NCBI GenBank assembly: GCA_021234155.1
Contig: JAJEKV010000041.1
Location: 5,634,829 to 5,698,828 of the forward strand
From: Isoetes taiwanensis
Lineage: Eukaryota > Streptophyta > Lycopodiopsida > Isoetales > Isoetaceae
DNA: 64,000 nucleotides
Reading direction: 5' to 3'
The translations under genes were made by a program, and so were the position numbers. Each line of letters begins with the position of its first letter. Positions within the stretch are counted from its first letter, which is position 1. Under the pieces are notes generated by a model, which was not told the origin of the DNA, searched no databases, and saw only the letters and a list, made by a program, of their open reading frames with translations. Shown here in pieces: positions 34,019 to 45,800 of this stretch.

Positions 34019-34066
34019 TATGGTCTATGGGGTCAAAGCATGGAGGTGGGGGACGCTTTTTGTGTC
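34019..34066. repeat. Inverted repeat arm, left (pairs with 40148-40190)
   Basis: Left arm GGTCAAAGCATGGAGGTGGG.. matches the reverse complement of 40148-40190 (GGTCAAAGCGTAGAACTGGG..). This marks a foldback element into which L1-2 inserted. Confidence 0.5.
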
Positions 34067-34255
34067 AGCGACACGTGGTGCTTAGTGGGTGCTTTCTGGG
34101 GCTATTTTCTTTGTATTTTTGAAAAATATTTTTCTCTTATTTTTTTGATATTTTTCTCTAAAACATATTTATATATTACACCTTATAATATAAAATTTCA
34201 ACTTCATCAGAGCTACAGAAAAAGAGATAAACATAAGTAAAAATTTTAGCATTAG

Positions 34256-34477
34256 AAGAAATGCTTTTGGGTTGGGGGCGCTGAGGAAAGCTTGGCGGTC
34301 GGGATTCTGACGGCAAAACTTTGATCGGCGATATCTCTCTTATCTGGTGTCAGATTTCGGCGTGCTTGGGCTCGTTGGAAAGCTTGCTCCGAGCTCTTTC
34401 TGGAGGTGTATAGCATCAGCTGTTTTGCATGTGGCTTCTTGCCGCAAACAGCTGATTTCCGGACTGGTTCGGGTGTC
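34256..34477 (+). promoter_or_regulatory. L1-2 5' UTR
   Basis: About 220 bp before the first ORF1 ATG. It contains GGGCTCGTTGGAAAGCTTGC, a phrase that recurs twice at 41.38-41.59 kb in related sequence. Internal promoter activity is expected for L1 but not shown. Confidence 0.5.
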
Positions 34478-36196
34478 ATGGCTCCTGCCAGACAGGCTGA
34501 TGGGGGATCGATTGAGCCTCATGGCTTGGGGCTGAAGCCAAGGGAGATGGCGAGGAGAAAGAATCCTCCAGTAAAGGGGAAGGGTGCGGGTCTTGGCATA
34601 CATGAAGAGGCGGCGGGATGTAGGAAGTGGCATGCAATTGGTAGCAGAGATGAGGGAGCTCTTGGAATCCCCTTCGGTTGAGAGGTATGTGGATTGCTCT
34701 TCCTCTCAATATAATTCTGAGACCCCAGTAGATTGTGTTTTGGAGACTCCGGTCTTGATTCCATCAAGCATGCCCCCTTTGGAAACTGGATCTGTGATGC
34801 CCTCTTCCCCCGTGCTTGGAAGGGATCACTTGCTGGTGATGCGCCCTCTTCTAGGGTGCATGTAGCTGATGTGCCTCCTGGGGTGCCCCTGGATACCTCT
34901 CAGGATGCCAGGGCGGCAGCCCCAACTCCTGTGCGCCCGGCCTGGTGGAGCAAAGGGTTTTCAGATTGGATCAAGCGCAAGGCTCCGGAGTGTAGGACTG
35001 CCCATGTTCAGGAGGCTCTAAAATTTGTGGAGGATCATCACTCTGTTGACCTGCAGGTAGCTCTTCCAGAGACTCCATGGATAGATATTGATCATACCAA
35101 GCATGTTCAGACCATTGAGAATCTAGTTTCATTTGCGGTATTGGGCTACTTCACGGGGTACATATTGGACACGAGGAGGTTTAGCTCTTGGCTTGCCGGA
35201 CATCTGAGACGGATTGATTTGCCCAGGTATCAGTCTCTGAAATTCCTACCAAATAATTTCCTCATAATCATGTTTGAGGCTGAGTCTTTTGTGCGGCAAT
35301 TGGTTAGTCGGGGGGTGGATACTTTGGGTGAATCATATGTGCTGTATCAGTATTATACTCCGTCAATGTCCACCAGTTCTTTGACAGCGGTTAAAATCCC
35401 GTGTTGGTTCCAGATTCAGGATCTTCCTCCTGATCTAATGGTGCCTGATTTTTTGGTTTCTATGGCTAATGGACTGGGTGTATATTTGGTTCATTCTATT
35501 GTGCAGGTCCCCAAGATCTGTGTTGCTCTGCCTGCTTTGCAGCTTGTGCCCACTTCTCTTCCAGTGTGTAGTGGTCTCTGGCATTTTCTCTTCCGATTGA
35601 AGCTTTTGAATGGCTCTGAGATCCAGCGGATGTTTCCATCTATTGTGCTACCTTCTGACCCTATCAATGATCCTGCTGGTGCGTGTGATGTGGTAGGGGT
35701 TGCGGGTGCTTATGCAGGGGCCCGGGATTCCTCTATTCCTGAGGCAACAGGCGGAGGACTCCGTGGTGCAGTGAGTGGAGTTAGACGAGGTGGTGTGGTT
35801 GGGAGAGGTGGTGTGGGACGAGGCCGGGGCAGGCTTGCTGCTGGCCGCCCATTGGATGGCAGGGCTAGGGGGCGTGGTGGCTCAGGGGAGGGCTCAGATG
35901 ATTTGGTTGTGGCTAGGTCTGAGGACAGGGCTGTGGGAGGGGCTGCTGATCCTGCTGGGGATGTCCCGGTAGCGGTATGTACTGAGCATGAGGTGGCTGG
36001 AGCAGCCCGGTTGGAGGTAGAGACTATGGAGGTGCCTGGGGGACTTCCAACACATGTTGGAAGTGGAATGTCATGTAGAGCGGCTGTGGGTCACATTGCT
36101 GTGATTAATCCTCTGGCTCTAGATGATGACTCTGTGGAGTGGGCTGATGGCCTGGTGGGTAGGCATGTGGGGTTGGGCACTTCTCCTCCGGGATGA
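34478..36196 (+). pseudogene. L1-2 ORF1 (RNA-binding protein), frameshifted
   Basis: It begins MAPARQADGGSIEPHG at 34478, shifts frame near 34590 and again near 34740, and is then open to 36196. The folded part reads LVSFAVLGYFTGYILDTRRF, FLPNNFLIIMFEAESFVRQL and KIPCWFQIQDLPPDL, fitting the DUF4283-like domain of plant L1 ORF1. A Gly/Arg-rich tail (VGRGGVGRGRGRLAAGRP) follows, likely for RNA binding. The stop overlaps the ORF2 ATG by four bases (36193-36196), suggesting coupled re-initiation. Confidence 0.75.
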
Positions 36197-39100
36197 ATAG
36201 GTCGATCCTCAACTGGAATGTGCAGGGGGTGCGGTCCTCTAGTAGTAAGAGGGCCCGTGTTTCTTTGGCACTTCGGCAGTTGCGTCCTGATATTGTTTGC
36301 ATTCAGGAGCATAAGTGTCACATGGGTGATATGTCCAGGCTCATGAATATGATTGGTAGGCAGTTTGGCTCTATTGCTTCTTCTTCTGGGTGGACTAGTG
36401 GGGGTACTCTTATTGCTTGGAGGATGGATGTGCAGGTCACGTACTCTGCAGCAGACAGGTTTGGTCGGTGGGCAATAATTAAGTGGTTGGAGGGAGGGCA
36501 GGAGTGGGGGATTGTTAATGTTTATGCCCCTAATCAACCTTCTCAGCGGGGTGCTTTATGGGCCACAGTCCGGAATAAGTTGCGAGCCCTTGGTGGGTTG
36601 CAGGTTGCTTGGTTGCTGTTAGGGGACTTCAATATGGTAGAGCGAGTGGAGGATCGCTCTGGTTCTGGAACCCAGGTTGTGCATGGGTTTGAGAGGGACC
36701 AGTGGTCTCGTTTGTTGCAGGATTTGGCCTTGGTTGAGGTCCCTGGGGACTTATCTTTCACCTATTGTAATAGGCAGATTGGTGCGGGCCGGGCGTATGC
36801 TAGGCATGACCGGTGCTATGCTTCCCCATGCGCACTGGATGGTGTGCCCTCTCTACGCCGGAGTAACATTCTGTCTACCTCCATTTCTGATCATTACCCT
36901 CAGGTTTTGTCGGTCGGTGCGGTTGCCTCTCGGCCCTCTAGGGGCGGTGTTCCGTTTGAACACACTACCGGGCCGATGCGGATTTCGGCCGCCCAAAGGG
37001 GAGTTGTGGCTTGATACCTTTTCATCTCTGAAGGGTATGTCTGGTATGGTGGCTGCATTGGCCAGGGTGAAGCGTTTTGCCAAGGTCTTTGGTAGGCAGC
37101 GTGTGCAGCAGGAGCGGCAGGAGTTGCATGGTCTCTATCAGGAGTTGGAGAAGATTCGGGCGCAACCTTCTGATGGCATTAGGGAGAATGCAGTGTTGCA
37201 TATTGTTGCTCTGGAGCAGGTTAAAGTGCAGGAGGCGCGTGTGAAGGCAGCCCCTTACCTAGTTGAAGGAGGGGACACAAGTTCGTCTTGTTCTTCTCGA
37301 GGCGGCTAGGCGGTGGCGATATATGACATCTATGGCGTCCCTTGCTTTGCCTGATGGCCAAACTTTGGAGGATCCCACTGATTTGCAGAGGTATGTGCAT
37401 GCTCATTTCTCAGGGTTTTTCGTGACAGGCTCTCTTCCCTATGAGCGGAGATGCGGGGAGCTTGTTTTGGGGGCTGTTAAACCATCTATTCTGCCTCATC
37501 AGCGTGAGAGCTTGGAGCAGGAGCTCTCCAGAGAGGATTTAGCGGAGGCATGTATATGCATGGCCAAGGATAAATGTCTTGGGCTGGATGGCATCCCTGT
37601 GGAGTTCTTTCAGACTTATTGGGAGTGGGCTGGTGAGTCTGTGTACCAGGTGTATCTTGAGTTGCTGCAGTCTTCTCAAATGGATAGGATCTTGAATACC
37701 GCATGCATTTCCTTGATTCCTAAGGTTAAGCAGCCTTCTACTATTACTGATTGGAGGCCTATCTCCTTGTTGTCCTCTGTGTACAAGATTATTGCGAAAG
37801 CCCTGGCAGAGAAGTTGAAGCCGGTGTTGACTCCTTCCATTAGTAAGGTGCAGTCTGGGTTTGTTCCTGGGAGGAACATTTTGACTAATGTTGCCGCAGC
37901 TTATGAGGGCCTTTATTGGGCCTGGAGAACAGGTCAAGGCATTGCCTATCTTAAGCTTGACTTTGTCAAAGCTTATGATAGTGTTCGTTGGGAGTTCTTG
38001 TCTGCTATGATGTTAGCGTTGGGCTGTGGTCCACGCTTTACAGAGACAGTCATGAAGCTACATAGGTCAGCACGGGCTATGGTGGTGTGCCAAGGTGAAC
38101 CCTCTGCCTTTTTCTCCTTAGGCAGAGGGGTGCGTCAGGGGTGCCCTTTGGCGCCGTTTTTGTTTACGATTGTGGCGGAGGCACTGTCTCAGTTGTTTTT
38201 TGTTGCAGTGGAGGAGGGGGTGATGGATGGGCTTCGGATGCAAGATGGTAGCCAGCAGATTATTAACCAGTTTGCCGATGACACTTTCCTCTTCTTGGTG
38301 GCAGAAGAGAGGAATTTGCCAAATGTGAAGGGTTTGCTGGATACTTTCTCCTTGGCCTCGGGCATTCTTCTGAATTGGGGTAAATGCTCTGCACTATGGG
38401 CCTAGTTGACTCCGCCTCCCCCTTGTTTGGCTCTATTCCCTTGGAAGGTGCTTCCAGGTAATGTGTGTACTAAGCTGTTGGGTATTCCCTTTGGAGGGGA
38501 TGTTTCCATGGGGAGGGTGTGGGATGAGATTTTGCAGGGGTTGCAGAAACATCTCAATTGGTGGAAGGGCAGCAAGTTGTCCATGGCAGGTAGGATCACT
38601 ATTGCCAAGTCAGTATTTTGTAGCACTCATGTGTATACAGCATCTGTGATGTTAGCTCCTGAGGGTAAGATACAGGCTTTGGATAAGATTGTTCGAAATT
38701 TTGTGTGGGGCGGGGATGATGAAGGGGCGGTTGTTAAAGTGGCTTGGTGGAAGTGTCTCCGCCCCCGGGAGGATGGGGGCTTGGCCATTCTGGATTTCGC
38801 ACTGCATAGTAAGGTGTTGGTCTCCAAGTTTGTTTGGAGCATTCTGCAGGATGGAGCATCTTCTCCTGGTGCGGCGCTGTTATTGCAGTCTCTTTGCCAT
38901 TGTGTGGCGTTTGGGAAGCCGTCAGTGCATGTGGAGTTGCCCTGGGCACTGTTGTATGGTCTCCGGCCTTTCCCACATGCATCCCCTTTTCTCACAAGGG
39001 TGTTGCGGGCTTGGGATCATGTGCGTGTGCTCTTCCAGCTAGATTATGCCTCAGTTTATCGCCACTCTTCTCCTTTCTTGTGGGTTCCTCTACCCCCTGC

Positions 39101-39830
39101 GCACTTGCCCTTGGCTGCCACTGTGCATGCTCGGACGCAGGCCCGTTGGAGGCGAGCTGCTGTGCTCACCTTGGAGGATTGGTATTGGGGTGGTCAGCTA
39201 GCTTCGTGGGAGTTCTTTAGAGCTCGCTTTTGCCTGAGGGGCAGTGACCGGGCTATCTGGGAACAAGTGGCGAGGAGTATTCCGCTGCACATACCTATAG
39301 TCCTTCAGGATGATGTGGTGGTGCAGGTTTGGAAGATTCATTCGGATGTTGTGTCTTCTTGTTTTGTGCGGTCTTGTTACCGGGTGCTGGCTATTCATGA
39401 CACACTACCCCCTTCAGGCAAGTGGTCTCTGCATCTTCCGGGTTCTCGATGGCGCTCGGTTTGGACGTGGACATGGAGCTCACTTCCCCCACCGAAGGTT
39501 AGGGTGCTTCTGTGGCAGGTGGTGCACCGCTGTATCAGGGTGAATGCCCTTGTGAGTCAGTTTAGGCCGGGTGTGAGCCCTCTCTGCCCTTGTTGTGGCC
39601 TTCATCGTGAGACTGTGGAGCATTGTCTGGTTTTATGCCCTCACTTGCAGGCTGCCTGGGATTGGGTTAGGGCTCGGTTTCAGGTGAGATTGACTAGCCA
39701 GCAATTGCTGCTTCATGTGTATCCTGGTGCTTGGCCGCTCCTGCGGAAGCAAGCCTTGCATCTGTGCGTGGCTTGGTTGGTGTGGCTGATTTGGAAGTGG
39801 CGGCGGTTGTGGATCTTTCAGGGGATTTAG
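36193..39830 (+). pseudogene. L1-2 ORF2: endonuclease, RT and zinc-binding domain
   Basis: Endonuclease: SILNWNVQGVRSSSSKRARV, DIVCIQEHKCH, WLLLGDFNMVERVEDRSG and TSISDHYPQVLS. Frameshifts near 36930 and 37270 precede the RT: MAKDKCLGLDGIPVEFFQTY, LIPKVKQPSTITDWRPISLL, FVPGRNILTN, LKLDFVKAYDSVRWEF, GRGVRQGCPLAPFLF and the active site NQFADDTFLF. A single in-frame TAG at 38403-38405 is followed in the same frame by LLGIPFGG, SMAGRITIAKS and the zf-RVT module SPLCPCCGLHRETVEHCLVL. Only three lesions separate this from an intact frame. Confidence 0.93.
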
Positions 39831-40120
39831 CAGCCTGCAGCCTCTCTGATTCCTCGACTCAGATACAAGCTATTTCAAAGCTTTCTGGTGTTCCCAGGAT
39901 TGGTAGAGCGGAAGTTTGCCATTTGGCAGGACTTCTTGGGTGTTGTAGATGATGATGGTCGGTTTGTACAGCAGTAGAGTTGCAGTTTTTCTATGAGTTT
40001 GTTGTGGAGTGTCGAGGTATCGCTGTCTCTTTGAGGCAGTTCTCCTTCCTCCTCACTTGCTTTGTAACATTACCATTCTTTTAATATATTGATGACACAG
40101 TTCTTCAAAAAAAAAAAAAA
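39831..40120 (+). other. L1-2 3' UTR and poly(A)
   Basis: T-rich sequence ending AGTTCTTC and about 14 A residues. Confidence 0.8.
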
Positions 40121-40147
40121 ATTTAGCGTTAGGTGCTTGGGGGTGCT

Positions 40148-40190
40148 TGATTGGCGCAAAAATGTCCCCCCCAGTTCTACGCTTTGACCA
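40148..40190. repeat. Inverted repeat arm, right
   Basis: Partner of 34019-34066 across L1-2; reads ..CTACGCTTTGACCATATAG on the plus strand. Confidence 0.5.
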
Positions 40191-40495
40191 TATAGGTTTC
40201 AAAAATTGTCATTTTTACATCTATATCAAATCCCTCTGGAACCCTCTGTCATTGTGCTACATATTCTAAAAGATGCACCCTCGATTCTACAATCGTTGGA
40301 TCCGTTGATCCTATGTCCTAGACCGTATGTTGGAATATCTAGGCACCCTTGATTCGCTTATGGTTATTTATGATTGAGGGCGCCTATGATTTTGAAGTAT
40401 GAAATACGAGGCTGCCTAAGGTTTTGATGGAATATCAAGCCTCTATATGGCTTCTCCTAACATTTTAGAATCTGAAATACGAGGGCTTGAACCTC
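40191..40495. other. No gene seen; internal ATACGAGG repeats
   Basis: Contains two GAAATACGAGG phrases (about 40408 and 40475) and no coding signal. Confidence 0.4.
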
Positions 40496-40561
40496 TACCA
40501 AAATAACTCAATGTTCTAATAAGACTACTTTGACCAACATAACTAGTGAGTTAACATGATC
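40496..40561. repeat. 66-bp direct repeat, right copy
   Basis: Partner of 33889-33955. Confidence 0.7.
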
Positions 40562-41289
40562 CATCTCCACTCATCTGTCTCACGTAGTCCTGTCAAAGAC
40601 AACAAAATCCAAAGTATTTACTATCCACATTATTCTCACTATATACAACAACTATTGAGCAATAACTTCAGAACTGAAACATGATTCATAGCTACATTGC
40701 CGCCATAAACTTGACCAATGCCTTGCAGATTCATTGCATATGCACTCAATGGGATTAGTCCTCGTGACTAAGTAGGAATCCTTGGCTGCTACTGCAGGCA
40801 TGGAGTATCGTGAAAACCTTGGATAACAAGAACATAAGCACAAACAAAGATACCAGATCCTATATGAGTAAAGTGCAATATAATAACAACGTGATCAAAT
40901 GAAATATAAAACATAAGCATCAAGCAGAGAACATAGGCAAATTATCAAACCATTACGATGCACAACTCTGGGGCAATGGAAAGCTCAACCAGCCTAGATG
41001 TAGGCCATGTTAGCAGAAGTACGCCCAGCCAGCTTATATTCCAAGCCTTGTAGCGTGAATAATAGGGTGAACCTTTTATGTGTACACCCTCTCAGCCCAT
41101 GTTTGGTACTAGAGAACCTCTTACCATGGAGTCACAAAGCGGACATAGCATCCTCGCCAAGAGAATATCACAGAGCACAAGAATATAGCATAGAAACATG
41201 GATGAACATGAACATATCAAACATGAAAGCCTGACCCCGAAGGATCCAAGAGATAACAAAGTGCCAAGACGACAGTGGTGCAACGAGTT
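40562..41289. other. No supported gene
   Basis: Minus-strand 40640-40760 reads LIPLSAYAMNLQGIGQVYGG, then NVAMNHVSVLKLLLN, weakly protein-like but with no recognised family or splice sites. Confidence 0.25.
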
Positions 41290-41680
41290 CGACTGGCTGG
41301 TGAGGCACTCATGATGGCGCTTAGGGTTTCAGCCCCGTTCTTTTGCTCATAGCTGGGGATTTCGGCATCAGATTTATGTGTCTTTTGGCTTGTTGGAAAG
41401 GTTATCATATGCCCTTTCTGTCGGTGTTGATTTTGTACGATGATTTTGCTATTCTTGTGGAGGGAATTCGCCTGATAGTCCCAGCCATCTTTTGGCGACA
41501 CCAGGGTTTGGCTACAATTTTTTTTTGGTCATAACTCCTAAGTCTGGTGGCAGTTTTGGGCGTGTTTGGGCTTGTTGGAAAGCTCTTTAAGCACTTTTTT
41601 CAGTGATGTTTAAGCTTTTTAGATATTGGCCCATTTGGATGGATAGTTTTTTAAACTTCGTCTCCCTTTTCGTAGAGATG
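41290..41680 (+). other. Probable L1 5'-UTR fragment
   Basis: Two phrases, TTTTGGCTTGTTGGAAAGG (about 41384) and GTTTGGGCTTGTTGGAAAGC (about 41565), each follow a TCATA.CT..G...TC.G.. motif and match the L1-2 5' UTR (34367-34388). They suggest a truncated relative of L1-2 on the plus strand. Confidence 0.4.
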
Positions 41681-41729
41681 ACAAGATCCAGTTGCAGCCC
41701 TCCGAAACGTTTTTCTGGTAATTTGCAGT

Positions 41730-41891
41730 ACATGGTGGAATTGGAAAAGAATATGTTATAGATTTTCCTGAAATAAGTGTACGTGATGCATATAAAATGG
41801 CTCGCAAGGGTGCTCTTTTGGCTCTTGAGAGTCTGGTTTACTCAGTGCATCCCAATCCTTTAGTATTGCCCAACACGTTCTCTAATGGCTC
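41730..41891 (+). other. Exon-like segment, unidentified
   Basis: Bounded by a TGGTAATTTGCAG acceptor and a CTCAG/GTGGGT donor. It encodes HGGIGKEYVIDFPEISVRDA, then YKMARKGALLALESLVYSVH. It reads as genuine coding sequence with a compact-domain look. The family is not recognised, and no neighbouring exon in a matching phase was found. It could be an orphan exon of a host gene cut by insertions. Confidence 0.35.
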
Positions 41892-42069
41892 AGGTGGGTT
41901 CGGCTCAAGAAAAAGAACCTCTTAACTCTTTCCTCTTCTCAGCTACTAATTTCCGTTTTCGTGTCAAGTGTTGTTGCCTCGACTACTGTTCATGCTTTTG
42001 CCCATATGTCTGGTGAGACTGAAGGATGTGTGTGAACATGTGCTATTGGAAAACTCTTTTGAGAATATC

Positions 42070-42455
42070 GCATCGCCAATGCACGTTGGAAGTTCCTCGG
42101 ATCGGACGGTGTGCTCTGGCCAATTAGTACTTTCAACATATCAAGGCAAGGCCCTCTTTGTCTGATTGAGTTGTTTTTGGGCTAGCAGCACCTCCAAAGC
42201 ATGTTGAAGGTTCCTCATGTTAGTTGAGATCTCACGTACATGTGGAATGCCCCTCTGGGACAGGTTGCACCTCCAATGCATGTTGGAAGCTCCTCAGAAC
42301 ATATGGAATCAGTAGCACTTGTTCATAATAATGTGGCACAGGTGGTACCTCCAACGCATGTTGGAAGTTCCGTGGCGCGAACTAATCGTGGAGGTAATGC
42401 TCGTGGAGGTAATGCTCGAATGGTGGTGCAAGCAAGAAAAATCAACTTCGCTTGA
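42070..42455 (+). repeat. HVGSS-coding repeat cluster
   Basis: The phrase CCAATGCATGTTGGAAGTTCC recurs with variants near 42075, 42195, 42270 and 42350, coding P(M/T)HVGSS in three of the four. A related phrase, CCAACACATGTTGGAAGT (coding PTHVGSG), lies in L1-2 ORF1 at 36049-36066, and a Gly/Arg/Asn tail (RGGNARGGNAR) follows here. The region may be a decayed L1 ORF1 C-terminus. Confidence 0.4.
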
Positions 42456-42822
42456 ATCCACCACAAATCGCTACGTCAAACTCTCATTTCTTTGGCCCCC
42501 ACTGGCAAATTACTTGCAACTGCAGGTTCAAGCCAGTTTTAGGGAATATCTGAATATATCAGCATATCCCCAAAATATGCCCACCCACCAAGAGGAGCCC
42601 TTTAGGTTAGGGGCAACCCTAAATGACTTGTTCTCAACCGACTGATTTTCAATTTGGAATATTCCCGTCATATGCACTCCAACAACATAAATGGTTCTAG
42701 ATATTCGCAACAAATACAGTGATGGTATACACAAATTTTCAGCGTTTCAGATCTAACTAGCTGTTTCCCACCCTTCAGATTTGATCTACTCACCAATGTG
42801 CTGATGGCCACGATTCTCGTGT

Positions 42823-45800
42823 ATGACGATGGCTTCGGGCGTCAGGGTCTCTGCGATTCTCTATCCGAAATTGCACCAGCCAGCTCATGTTATCAGCACT
42901 CCTACATGCAAAAGAGAAATCGGTTGGCACACCAACAATTGTAAGCGTTTGTTAGTTCTGCATAGCCAAAGCCAAAAGAGATTAGCTCTCGCCCAAGAAG
43001 CGCAATGCCCCAATCCGGAAACACTAGAGCAAGCAGCGGAACAGGTTAGTGGATATTGCGATCAAACGTATTCATCATTTGAGACTCTTTATGCTTTCAG
43101 CAGAAAGAAGAAATAAAATAAATACAACATTCTGAACCTGAGTGCAAACTTCTAAGTGCAAGAAAAATGCAAAAAACCAGATGAAAGAACTGTTTTAAAT
43201 CTGTTCAACTTGGTTGGACGTGTTCCAATCTGGATTTGTCAAGCCTCCTTCCGCATCGCTAATGTTACTCCCTTCTCCTTGGTATCCGGAAGCTTCCTTT
43301 TATTGGCAAGTCCTTCATTGCATTGATACTCTTCACAGAAAGAAATTGAGGTTATCCTGCTTACCTTGGACCCTTTTGGGCTCATGACACCTCTTCTTTG
43401 TAAGGATGTTCCTTTGTTCTGAAGCTGCTACATTGTTAAAGACAATTCTTGTTCAGGGCAGTAAATCCACTGGGCAATTCTGTGGCAGGGATTACCAATG
43501 TGTTTGAGACATAAAGTTGCTCTAACTCATGATGTTAGTAGTGGTCACTTAGAGATTATGAGTTGCCAAGTTATATTGCAGTGGCAGAATATTATCCAGT
43601 GACAAGCCCCTAGCCTATCTTACCTCGATTGGACAAGGTTATTGAAAAGCAATAGGTAGTCATGCGATTCTATCATCTATTTTACCGCTTGAAAGGCCAC
43701 TTGAAGTTGTGAAGATTTAACATTAAATTCAGAGCGCAAGTGTCATCAGGCACAGCAGGTTTACTCTAGAGAGGCCCTTTAAAGTGACACGGCATGTCCT
43801 ATCATGATTTAATCATTGGGCGTCCAGCTTTATGGATGGATTAATAAAAATTCTTGGACAATATCTTGGAAAAATCAACAGAAATAGCTTCATTAAAATA
43901 TTTGTATGATTCGTCCTAATATCTCAGGCACAACAGGTATCACCTCATACTTTGCTCCAGCTGGGGTAGAGAAATTATCTGGTCACTTTATCTTCGATGC
44001 TTCTGTTTTACTTTGATACCTAGGTTACACATTACTAGAATGTTGCATTACTTGCTCCTAGCTATTCATATTTACACTTGTATTATTGGTCTTATAGATT
44101 GGTCTTCCATAGACATTAAGGAGTCTTTCTTTGGCCCATATTTTCTCATAGCCATGGACTAAAATCAAATACATTATTAATATGCCTGCTGGCGCTGACA
44201 GACTGGAAAATAGACTCAAACTACAAATCAAGCTTCTATCGACCCTACCAGACGTTCCCAACGATGTCAAACAGTTACTTTGATATACAATTTGCGTAAA
44301 TAACATGCTTGAAGTCAGTTGTTAAAGATATTATATAAAAGGGGAAAACTATAAAATACCCCTAACTTTCTGCAAAATTCACAGTATACCCTTAACTTTC
44401 TAAAAATTCACAAAATGCCCCTAAAAATTCACAAAATGCCCCTGAAAATGCCCCTAATAGGGGCATTTCATAAATTTTCTAAAAGTTAGGGGTATATTGT
44501 GATATGAAAAGTTAGGGGTCCTTAGATGATTGATATGTTATATCATTATTCATTGAAAGCATCTGCATTGTCTTTGGTCAGTGCAAACTAATTCCAGTAT
44601 ATAATCACTCTCCTATCTTCCTCAGGCACAACTTGCCATTGACAAGGCTATTTTGGATGGTAAGAGGCTACAGCTGCTCGACCTTTTGCTTCCAGTTGAT
44701 CAGCGACAGTTTAACTATTTAGATACTGAACCAAGGTAGGCCAACTTTATTGTCGAGTACCTTGAGAAGCATGTAATGAGTGCTAAATATTTTGCATCTC
44801 AACCATCTCTTGTTGGCATGATGAGAACCTAGTCCTCATCTCATTATGACAACTAGGTTAGAGCACATAAAGCATTGTCTTTTTGCTGCATTTATAATAA
44901 TTTTTTCTGTATGCGACCCAATAACATACATAAGTGGGAGACTTTTCTAATAAGAGATCTGAGGTGTGGCGTTCTTGTAGGTTCTGCACTTTTTAGCAGT
45001 AGCCACTTATTTGGATGAGAGAACAATAATATGCATAACTTGGACGCATATCTAATAAGCGGCTACGCCAACCCAAATTTCTATATAAGACTCATAAGTA
45101 CACAATTTGCTTTGATGCAACACACCAAGTAGCAGTTCTTTAGACCTTTTAGGTAGCCTGAGTAAAGATCGTCGTGCAGTTGCAAAAAGGCAGACATCTA
45201 AAGAAATGCATTATGGTCTGAAAGTTAATTGGCTGGTGCAGCACAATGAAATGAATTCCCTTATACATACAGGGCAAGGGAGGAGAAAGTTAACTATGGT
45301 AAGAAGATGAATACAGCAAAAGGACTAGTAACAGAAAAATAGATGACAGAAAGCTGAGTAATCTCTTTGTTTAACCAGGAATTGACAACTTCCATAAGGA
45401 AGCTACAGGCCAGAAGTCCCCAGGATTCTGCCGTCAATCCTCTCCTGAGCAGAGTGTTAATAAATAGAAGAAGCCTCACCATGAATGAATCATCCTCTCT
45501 TCACAAAGATTTCAAGGAAAAGAGGTCTTAGTCTTGCTGGAGTTATTTCCGAAGATGCACAAGTGCAAAACTAAACTTTGATGGTTCGCCAAAATGTCTT
45601 CTACTTTTTGCCTTGCTGTCTTAGATCTGATAATCTTAGAATTCGAAAGATTATATTCCATACCAAAGTTAGTTTAAAGTAAGTGGAATAAAGAGATTGC
45701 TGTTTTTTTAGCATATATTTTGCACACGACCAATATGTCTGCAGATTAGGCATATTATCCTGCTGCTACACGATTGATATCCTGTTTGTTTCCAAGTTGG

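Larger units (their letters stand above)
34256..40120 (+). mobile_element. L1-2: nearly complete plant L1 LINE
   Basis: 5' UTR, ORF1 (34478-36196), ORF2 (36193-39830), 3' UTR and a poly(A) run (40107-40120). An imperfect target duplication, ATTTTAGCATTAG on the left (34243-34255) and ATTTAGCGTTAG on the right (40121-40132), defines the ends. Codon use is GC-richer than L1-1. ORF2 has one in-frame stop and two frameshifts, so the copy is recently inactivated. Confidence 0.9.

Noticed and set aside
44058-44306. Minus-strand ORF in intron 1 of the host gene
   Set aside because: No motif, and it lies in an intron of a well-supported opposite-strand gene.
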